This document shows positions 54,460-60,735 of a stretch of 64,000 nucleotides of DNA, piece after piece (positions within the stretch are counted from its first letter, which is position 1; every line of letters begins with the position of its first letter). The stretch spans positions 62,001-126,000 of the forward strand of contig NZ_JALQEM010000030.1 of NCBI RefSeq assembly GCF_023630705.1. Reading direction: 5' to 3'. The notes beneath the pieces are model-generated. The model did no database searches. It was given only the letters and a program-made list of their open reading frames with translations, and was not told the DNA's origin. The DNA comes from Caballeronia sp. GAFFF1. Lineage in GTDB: Bacteria > Pseudomonadota > Gammaproteobacteria > Burkholderiales > Burkholderiaceae. The position numbers and the translations under genes are program-made.

Positions 54460-56950
54460 CGCTCGTTCCTCCAATCAGATTTAGTTTTGTTTGCAGCAGC
54501 GACGGATCCAGCACCATGCGAAGCTCTTGCAGAGAGCGCCGTTGCAGAGCCGCTTCGTCATCTATCTCTTTGCTCAGCGCATTCCATCTGCCTTGATCCG
54601 CCGCGCCATTTTGCGACGCTTGCCTGAGCATGCGCATGCCACGAACCGAAGCGTCCCGCGCGTCCGACAAGCGCTTGGCCTGCGTTCGAAAGCCATCCGA
54701 CACGTCCGACTCCAGCCGTTGCGACCCGCCTATTCCTCCGTTCGTCCGGTACTGCTCCCAAAGCGTCTGCGCCTGAGTCATCAACGCTTGCCCTCGCGCG
54801 GCTGCTTTGCCGTTGAGCGCCGCAATGTCGGGCGCGACAGCCTTAACGAAAAAGCCGTCGCTCTGTGGGTCGAGCGATTCATAGAACGAAAGCAGTGCGT
54901 CTTCATAGCGTCCCGAGCCGCGTGTCTTTTGCAACTCGTCAAACTGGGCGGCCACGGCCTTCTTGTGCGCCAGTTCGCCCTGCAAGGTCGGAGTCCAATT
55001 GCCCTGCGGAATCTTGGTCAGTAGGTAAATTGCCTGAGCGCTGCGACCATTGCGCCAGGCATCGGATACAGCCGCGTATTGCGCCAACACAGCGGCAGGC
55101 GGCAACTGGTGCGCGCTCAGTTCCGCCCACTTGTCCTTGAAAGGCGGCGTCGAGAATGTCGTCGTTCCGATCCAGTCGGCGAGCGGTGCGAGGCTCTTTG
55201 CGGTCATCGCGTGCTTGAGGCTCGCGTAGGCATTCGCATCGGCGCGCAGGCGTTCGAGACCGCCCAGACGCGGATACCGGTCTGCATAGTCTTTCAACGC
55301 GGCATCAATCGCATCGAGGTCGTCCGTAGCGAGGCTCTTCACGACACTCGCATTTAATCGATCGATGGCCGCGAGATAGACCGAATCATCGCTTTGCAGC
55401 TTGCGCAGATGGCTGAGCGCGAGCGCGTAAGGATCGCGGAACTCGGGCACGTAGCCCGCGATGCGGTCCAGATCGCGCTGATGACTTCCCGCGTCCGCTT
55501 CCCAAGGCTTCAGGATGTCCACAATGCGCGGTTCGTCTGCGTATATTCGAAGGGGCGCGTCAGGGCCGCCACGGCTCATGACGAAACGTTCGAGCTTGCC
55601 GATCCAGCGCAATTCATCGAGCATGGAACGGACCTCCGTGTTGTGCTCGCTCAACGCTTCCATCTGCGCGATGACGCTCTCGGCCTGCGCATAATCGCCT
55701 TTGCGCAACGCGGCGAGCCAACGCGGCACGCCGGCCTTCAGTACGGCCTCCGTATTCATCGAAGTGAACGGCGCGTCGTGCGGATGCATGCGGAGATAGT
55801 CGTTGCTCAACACCGCAGCTTGCGCATAGTCGCCGCTTGCCATGAGCGACTTCGCGCGGCGCTCTACTGATCCGGCATGAAAAATTGCGAAGCCTCCGGC
55901 GACGAGCGCCAGCAACACACAGACAGTGACGACGCGTGCGCGCAGCGTGGCGCGCTGATCCTCGCCCATGAACGCCCGTTGCAACTCGCGAATGAAGAGA
56001 GCCCACTTGCCGCGTTTGGGTTTGGCCTCGCCGCGTTGTTCCTTCTGAGCGGAGTCGGCGTGAGCGTCGGCGTTGATCTCATCATCACCCGGCTCGACAT
56101 GATCCACGCAGAAGATGTCGAGAAACGAATGCGCAGAGCCGACGAACGTCGTTTTGTCGCTGTCGCGCTCGTCGTGCGCGTCAGGCTGCGTTGCGACCGC
56201 CATTTCAGTCAACGTGGACTCGCTTTCTTCGCCGTGCAAACTCACTCGATAGACGAAATGCGTGCCGCCGAACGCCACCGAGTCGCCGTCCTTGAGTGCG
56301 ATAGCCGAGTCGCCTATGCGTTGACCGTTGACGAAAGTGCCGTTCGTGCTGCCGAGATCTTCGACGAACGGCGCGCCGCCCCGTATGAACACATGCGCGT
56401 GACGGCGCGACACGTAATTGACCTGATGCGGGTAACGCGGCCGATAACGCGCGAAGACGTCGTCGGTCTTGCTGACGAGAAAAGGAAACTGCGTGAGCTC
56501 GATCGGTTCGAGACCGAGTTCTTCGCGCACTGGCACGAGCGTGAGCGCGACCTGCTTTGCCGCAGTAATTCGACGCCTGCGGGGCACGCATTGCACGCGA
56601 TACGCGAGCCGGCTACCGAATGCGATCTCGTCACCGTTTCTGACGCGAGCGGGAACATCACGCACGGGCGTGCCATTCAACGTCGTCCCGTTCTTGCTCC
56701 CGAGGTCCGCGATATAGACGCAGCCGTTTTCGATGAATATGCGCGCATGACGACGCGACAGTTGCGCGACGGCTTCGGGCGGGCTCTCGTCGAACGGCGC
56801 TTCGCCGCGGCCGATTGCGAACAGGTCGTCCTCGATGCGAATCTCGCTCAACGCATGCGCCGGAGTGCCGCGCGACGCCGGCTTAAGGACGACATCGAAT
56901 GCTTCGTCCACGCGCGGCTGCGGTTCGGCTATCGGTTCGCCTGGAGCCAT
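54437..56950 (-). CDS. Double-FHA-domain membrane protein
   Basis: 837 residues. FHA domain 1 spans about 30-120 (LSRRHARIFIENG and GSKNGTTLNG) and FHA domain 2 about 150-240 (VSRRHAHVFIRGG and GSTNGTFVNG); both keep the pThr-binding Arg, Ser and Asn. A linker motif DKTTFVGSAHSFLDIFCVD lies at 265-283. One membrane helix (about 340-358, VTVCVLLALVAGGFAIFHAG) leads to a periplasmic helical, TPR-like domain of about 470 residues. It could carry a phosphothreonine signal to the exporter. A PP2C is encoded nearby but no kinase. Confidence 0.9.
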   Translation of the reverse strand: MAPGEPIAEPQPRVDEAFDVVLKPASRGTPAHALSEIRIEDDLFAIGRGEAPFDESPPEAVAQLSRRHARIFIENGCVYIADLGSKNGTTLNGTPVRDVPARVRNGDEIAFGSRLAYRVQCVPRRRRITAAKQVALTLVPVREELGLEPIELTQFPFLVSKTDDVFARYRPRYPHQVNYVSRRHAHVFIRGGAPFVEDLGSTNGTFVNGQRIGDSAIALKDGDSVAFGGTHFVYRVSLHGEESESTLTEMAVATQPDAHDERDSDKTTFVGSAHSFLDIFCVDHVEPGDDEINADAHADSAQKEQRGEAKPKRGKWALFIRELQRAFMGEDQRATLRARVVTVCVLLALVAGGFAIFHAGSVERRAKSLMASGDYAQAAVLSNDYLRMHPHDAPFTSMNTEAVLKAGVPRWLAALRKGDYAQAESVIAQMEALSEHNTEVRSMLDELRWIGKLERFVMSRGGPDAPLRIYADEPRIVDILKPWEADAGSHQRDLDRIAGYVPEFRDPYALALSHLRKLQSDDSVYLAAIDRLNASVVKSLATDDLDAIDAALKDYADRYPRLGGLERLRADANAYASLKHAMTAKSLAPLADWIGTTTFSTPPFKDKWAELSAHQLPPAAVLAQYAAVSDAWRNGRSAQAIYLLTKIPQGNWTPTLQGELAHKKAVAAQFDELQKTRGSGRYEDALLSFYESLDPQSDGFFVKAVAPDIAALNGKAAARGQALMTQAQTLWEQYRTNGGIGGSQRLESDVSDGFRTQAKRLSDARDASVRGMRMLRQASQNGAADQGRWNALSKEIDDEAALQRRSLQELRMVLDPSLLQTKLNLIGGTSGEAQRTP

Positions 56951-56973
56951 GTCAGTTCACAGGATGCGTCGGA

Positions 56974-56990
56974 CCGCTCGAAAAGAGCGG
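56974..56990. terminator. Hairpin between the outer-membrane factor and FHA genes
   Basis: CCGCTC, GAAAA, GAGCGG. It sits 24 bp upstream of the FHA start and about 107 bp downstream of the outer-membrane lipoprotein stop. It has no T-run, so termination would be partial. Confidence 0.3.
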
Positions 56991-57097
56991 CTGTTGGAAG
57001 TGTAAGACACGCATTCGCTTAGTCAATTGGGCGTTAAGATGAGCGAACGCCATCGTGTGGACGTCGCGCATTCCGGTACGATCGTTAGCCATGCGAT

Positions 57098-58531
57098 TCA
57101 CTCATTCTTTCCAACGGCGGCGCTCTGTACGTCGACCGCCGGCCATCCGCCGCCGAGCGCCTTGTAGAGCGTGACCGTGTCCGACAAGATCTGCTGATGG
57201 TTCGCGAGCAACGCGAGTTGTGCCGCGAGCAGCGTGCGTTCGGTCTCGAACACTTCGAGTTGTGAAATCACGCCTTCTTTGAGTTGCGCATCGATCTGCG
57301 CGGCGACGATCGTCAGATGCGCGACTTCCTGCTGCAATTCTTCTCGCTGCTTCGTATGCGAATCCAGATTGACGAGCGCATTTTCCACTTCCTCGAACGC
57401 GTTGATCACCGTGCTTCGATACTGCTGTTCCGCGACCGTGCTTTGCGCTTCGGTGGTCTTGACGTGCGCGCGCACGCTCGGGTCGAGAATCGGAATATTG
57501 ATGCTGGGTAGGAAGCTGAACGTGAAGGACTTCAATAAGTCCGTCAACGCAAAGCTCGCGGTGCCGCCACGGCCCGTGAGGCTGATCGTGGGTAACTGAG
57601 CGAGCTTCGCTTGTCCGACGAGATCGTAAGACTCGAGGACGCGATACTCAGCGGCAATCAGATCAGGCCGTCGCGCAAGCAACTGCGACGGCAGTCCGGA
57701 AGGCACAGGCGGAATCTGCACGCGCTTCTGCAATTGGCCGTCGGGCACTTTGAATTCGCCAGCCGGCACGCCGGTCAACGTAGCCAGGGCATTGTCCGCA
57801 AGGTCACGGGCGCGGCGCAGTTCGAGCAGATCACGCATAAGACGATTCAATTCGGCGCGTTGATTCAGCACCTGCGTATGCGGCACCAGGCCATTCTTTT
57901 CCATGCCCTCGAATATCGTCAGTATTTTCTGGTTCGTCGCAATGGTCAGCGTCTGCTGCTGAATCTGGTCATCGAACTGAAGGATCTGGAAGTACGTCGT
58001 CGATACGTTCGCGACGAGTTCGAGATAGCCGGCACGCCAGTCCGCCTCGCTCGCGCGATACTCGGCTTTTTGCGCCTGCACGCCTTTTTCCACGGCGCCC
58101 CAGATGTCGATGTCCCAGTTCACCTGCGTGCCGAGGTTGTATTGCTTGGTGAACGGCTGGCCCGTGGTCTTCTCGAAACTGGCGCCCGCGCCCACATCCA
58201 TCGAAGGCAGCGCGCCCGCGCGCGCCTCGCCGATTTGCGCACCGGCTACCTGAATCCGCGCTGCAAGCACCTTGATATCGAAGTTTCCGTTGATCGCCTT
58301 GTCGATCAGTCCGTCGAGATACGGATCTTGAAACTGCCTCCACCAATCGGGGCGGATAGTCTCAGCGGGAGCAGCCTTGGGGACGCTCATCGTAGTGAAC
58401 GCCGTCTTCTCCGGCGTATCGGGCCGCTTATAGACCGGCACATTGACATCGATGCAGCCGGCGAGCAGCAAGGCGGCACAGAGGATCGAGCATGCGGTCA
58501 TGAGGCGCGACGAGGGGAATAAAGCTGGCAC
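57098..58531 (-). CDS. NodT-family outer-membrane efflux lipoprotein
   Basis: 477 residues from GTG 58531 (GGAG 6 nt upstream). A lipoprotein signal peptide with lipobox LLLAGC at about residue 26 is followed by two OEP repeats: RPDWWRQFQDPYLDGLIDKAING starts the first, and LLARRPDLIAAEYRVLESYDLVG starts the second. TolC-like proteins of this type form the trans-periplasmic channel for RND or type I exporters. No RND pump is adjacent, so it is probably the outer-membrane partner of the HlyD/C39 exporter next door. Confidence 0.9.
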   Translation of the reverse strand: MPALFPSSRLMTACSILCAALLLAGCIDVNVPVYKRPDTPEKTAFTTMSVPKAAPAETIRPDWWRQFQDPYLDGLIDKAINGNFDIKVLAARIQVAGAQIGEARAGALPSMDVGAGASFEKTTGQPFTKQYNLGTQVNWDIDIWGAVEKGVQAQKAEYRASEADWRAGYLELVANVSTTYFQILQFDDQIQQQTLTIATNQKILTIFEGMEKNGLVPHTQVLNQRAELNRLMRDLLELRRARDLADNALATLTGVPAGEFKVPDGQLQKRVQIPPVPSGLPSQLLARRPDLIAAEYRVLESYDLVGQAKLAQLPTISLTGRGGTASFALTDLLKSFTFSFLPSINIPILDPSVRAHVKTTEAQSTVAEQQYRSTVINAFEEVENALVNLDSHTKQREELQQEVAHLTIVAAQIDAQLKEGVISQLEVFETERTLLAAQLALLANHQQILSDTVTLYKALGGGWPAVDVQSAAVGKNE

Positions 58532-58594
58532 GATCTGCTCCGACGATCACGCTAGTACGAGGATTGCGCGTCACTCCATCACCGCGCTCGGGTG

Positions 58595-58633
58595 CGGATC
58601 GCTCGCCGTCTCGGGAACGACGAGCGATCCGCG
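58595..58633. terminator. Strong hairpin between precursor P2 and the exporter genes
   Basis: GCGGATCGCTCG, 15-base loop, CGAGCGATCCGC: perfect 12-bp arms between the P2 stop and the outer-membrane factor start. No T-run follows. Such hairpins often limit read-through from abundant peptide-precursor messages to transport genes or protect the upstream mRNA from decay. Confidence 0.5.
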
Positions 58634-58736
58634 CCGCCTTGCGACAGGCGGTTGATGCAGCGGAGCTCCCCGTGCTCCGCCTCTGCTGCCAACAACATGA
58701 AACACCTACGCCGCCGTTATCCGGCGTGTTCCTGCT

Positions 58737-59015
58737 TCAAAACGCATACGGCCCATAGACGTTGATGTGGCTCGTGTTGTCCGCTTTCTGATGCGGCGCG
58801 ACTTTCGCCGTCGTGTCATACGTGAAAGCGTTGTTCACGCCGTTTGCGCTGAGCGTGTTCTGCGCCTGATTAGTCAGTTGCTGCGTAGTGGCGCTCAGAT
58901 CGAAGCTCGACTTGTAGCTCGGGAAATAGAAGCCGGTGCCGCCGCGCACCGCGGACATTTCATGGCGGCCCAGTTCGGCGTGATGGACGAGATCGTGGAT
59001 GGTCAGCGTAGACAT
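58737..59015 (-). CDS. Double-glycine leader peptide precursor P2
   Basis: 92 residues. The leader of 26 residues ends EMSAVRGG with L15, M20 and V23 at -12, -7 and -4. The mature part (66 residues) begins TGFYFPSYKSSFDLS and shares with P3 the pattern T-x-F-Y-F-P-x-Y, then T-Q-Q, Q-N-T, N-G-V-N, V-A-P and D/S-N-T-S-x-I-N. It has no Cys and is rich in Asn, Gln, Ser and Thr. It is separated by 38 bp from P3, so co-transcribed and probably a tandem duplicate of it. Confidence 0.82.
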   Translation of the reverse strand: MSTLTIHDLVHHAELGRHEMSAVRGGTGFYFPSYKSSFDLSATTQQLTNQAQNTLSANGVNNAFTYDTTAKVAPHQKADNTSHINVYGPYAF

Positions 59016-59053
59016 GATGTCGGGTTCCTGGCTTGAGGGTGGATGGCGGTCGA

Positions 59054-59338
59054 TCAGCGGAGCTCGAAGCCCGATCCGATGTTGATGGTGCTGGTGTTGC
59101 TGGCTTGCTGCTTCGGCGCGACGTGGGCCGCGATATTGCCGCCGAACGCCACGTTCACGCCGTTCTGGCTTTGCGTGTTCTGCGTCTGGCCGATGAACTG
59201 CTGCGTATCGAACGAGAGCTCGACCTTCGAGACGTCATAGCCGGGAAAATAGAACGAGGTGCCGCCGCGTACAGCCGACATCGCGCGGCGGTCGAGTTCT
59301 TCGGTGAGGGGAATGTCGAGGATCGTCAGCGTCTTCAT
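59054..59338 (-). CDS. Double-glycine leader peptide precursor P3
   Basis: 94 residues from ATG 59338 with AAGGAG ahead. The leader (26 residues) ends RAMSAVRGG. The mature part (68 residues) begins TSFYFPGYDVSKVELSFDTQ and closely parallels P2. No Cys, few charged residues. A sigma-54 promoter match lies about 70-85 bp upstream. Its position, leader and the nearby C39 exporter make export after Gly-Gly cleavage very likely. Function (bacteriocin, signal or matrix peptide) is open. Confidence 0.84.
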   Translation of the reverse strand: MKTLTILDIPLTEELDRRAMSAVRGGTSFYFPGYDVSKVELSFDTQQFIGQTQNTQSQNGVNVAFGGNIAAHVAPKQQASNTSTINIGSGFELR

Positions 59339-59409
59339 GGTGGTTCTCCTTGGGTGCGCATTGCGCGTCGGGTGGGTTCGAGCAATCTGTTTGCTCGGGC
59401 CAGTACAAT

Positions 59410-59423
59410 GCACGGGGTATGCC
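59410..59423 (-). promoter_or_regulatory. Sigma-54 promoter match, P3-P2
   Basis: Minus strand TGGCATACCCCGTGCA with GG at 59422-59423, ten bases, GC at 59410-59411. It matches TGGCA and TGCA of the consensus. A start near 59399 gives a leader of about 60 nt before P3. Confidence 0.6.
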
Positions 59424-59556
59424 ATCTTTGCGCTGATTCCTGCAATGCCTTGCGGTACAAGGCTTTTCACTCCAATTGCCCAATGCCGGTTCCCGTTCGT
59501 GATCGGTTCCAGACAAACACTTCGGAGTCCGACTGTTTGTCTTTCACCGACACCGT

Positions 59557-60015
59557 TCACCTGACGTAGACCGTGATCTTCTTCGAATAGACGGGAGGAT
59601 TGTGCGGAATATGCCGGTCGTCGCCCATCAAGAGTTGAAGCGTATGTTTACCCGGCGGCAATTCGAGCATGGTCTCCGTTTCGCCCGCGCCGTAATGCAG
59701 ATGATTACGGTCGGACGGAATCTCCTGATCCAATGGCGGCAAATCCGTATCGATCAATAGATGGTGATGTCCGGTGTTCGGAAACTTCACGCCGCGCGGA
59801 GCGACCCCCATGAACCGCAGGCCGAACCACACGCGGAAGGGTTTTCCCGCCGGAAGCGTCTGCCCGTCGTTGGGATAGCCGATATATGCATGCGCGTTGG
59901 CTGGTGCGGGCGTCGGTCCGCCCGCCGCGTGGCTCGCATGGAATGGCGCGGCCAACGCGGCGGCGAGCAGAATCGAACGTGCGCACGAATGTGCGCCGGC
60001 AGTGCGTCGTTTCAT
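59557..60015 (-). CDS. DUF4399 family secreted protein (copy A)
   Basis: 152 residues from ATG 60015, which has GAAGGT seven bases upstream. A signal peptide ends near APFHASHAAGG. The core HHHLLIDTDLPPLDQEIPSD, HYGAGETE and HTLQLLMGDDRHIPHNPPVY is the DUF4399 pattern, rich in His and of unknown function, possibly metal-binding. It is a paralogue of the gene upstream (60075), with long stretches identical. The two are in tandem upstream of P3. Confidence 0.87.
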   Translation of the reverse strand: MKRRTAGAHSCARSILLAAALAAPFHASHAAGGPTPAPANAHAYIGYPNDGQTLPAGKPFRVWFGLRFMGVAPRGVKFPNTGHHHLLIDTDLPPLDQEIPSDRNHLHYGAGETETMLELPPGKHTLQLLMGDDRHIPHNPPVYSKKITVYVR

Positions 60016-60074
60016 GTCGTGTACCTTCAGGATGTGCGCCGGACGGTGTGCATCGGACCAAGCGACGTCTCGGC

Positions 60075-60512
60075 TCATTTCATCGTGATCGTGATCTTCT
60101 TCGAATAAACGGGCGGATCATGCGGTACATGGTTGTAGTCGCCCATGAGCAATTGCAGCGTGTGCTTTCCGGGCTGCAACTCGATGCGCGCATCGGTTTC
60201 GCCCGCGCCGTAGTGCAGATGATTGCGATCCGACGGAATCTCCTGATCCAGCGGCGGAAGGTCCGTATCGATCAGCAGATGGTGGTGGCCCACGTTAGGC
60301 ATATCGATGCCTTTCGGACACACGCCCATGTTGCGCAGGCCCATGCGCACCCATAGCTTGCCGCCTGAAAGGACGGCGCCATCGGGCGGCCAGATGATGT
60401 ACGCCTCTGCGTTCGCGGGTGCCGGACTGCGGGTACGCCCGGCGGAAAACGACGCGTCCGCGGCCAGCGCCGCTATCGAAGCGAGCGCGCCGAGCACAGT
60501 TCTTCTCAGCAT
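60075..60512 (-). CDS. DUF4399 family secreted protein (copy B)
   Basis: 145 residues with signal peptide MLRRTVLGALASIAALAADA. The conserved block GHHHLLIDTDLPPLDQEIPS and HTLQLLMGDYNHVPHDPPVY is nearly identical to copy A, showing a tandem duplication; the N-terminal thirds differ more. Probably periplasmic. It is divergent from the caspase-FGE fusion gene. I cannot assign a role in the peptide-export system beyond its position. Confidence 0.87.
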   Translation of the reverse strand: MLRRTVLGALASIAALAADASFSAGRTRSPAPANAEAYIIWPPDGAVLSGGKLWVRMGLRNMGVCPKGIDMPNVGHHHLLIDTDLPPLDQEIPSDRNHLHYGAGETDARIELQPGKHTLQLLMGDYNHVPHDPPVYSKKITITMK

Positions 60513-60661
60513 GTTTCGGATGCCTCTTCAAAGAAAGGCCGTTCACAGGCCAACGATCAAGCTCTGCGTTCAGATTAGGACTTAACGGTTTGAAAAGATA
60601 CATGCGTGCGAGGGGTTGCAGACGCTGCATGCGGATACCTACGTTTAGGGGATCAAATCGT

Positions 60662-60675
60662 GGCGGACAGCGTGC
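60662..60675 (+). promoter_or_regulatory. Possible sigma-54 promoter, caspase-fold gene
   Basis: TGGCGGACAGCGTGCT: GG at 60662-60663, ten bases, GC at 60674-60675. It keeps TGGC and TGC but misses the ACG and TT of the consensus, so it is weaker than the others. It is 61 bp before the ATG at 60736. Confidence 0.4.
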
Positions 60676-60735
60676 TATCGTTGTTTGTGCGGCACACGTG
60701 CGTCTCCCTCAACGCCATACGGACAGGGTATGAAT

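Noticed and set aside
47161..56950. Type VI secretion locus (PP2C, FHA and sigma-54 activator are shared themes)
   Set aside because: No TssB/C, Hcp, VgrG, ClpV or TssM gene is present; the transport genes are clearly type I.
57098..58531. Outer-membrane part of an RND multidrug pump
   Set aside because: No RND transporter or its own adaptor is adjacent; a type I ABC/HlyD pair is.
58595..58606. Sigma-54 promoter for the outer-membrane factor gene inside the hairpin
   Set aside because: GG-N10-GC spacing exists but neither TGGCA nor TTGC is kept, so it is likely fortuitous.
46818..59338. P1-P3 as lanthipeptide or disulfide bacteriocin precursors
   Set aside because: The mature parts contain no cysteine and no LanM, LanBC, YcaO or radical-SAM gene is present in the window.
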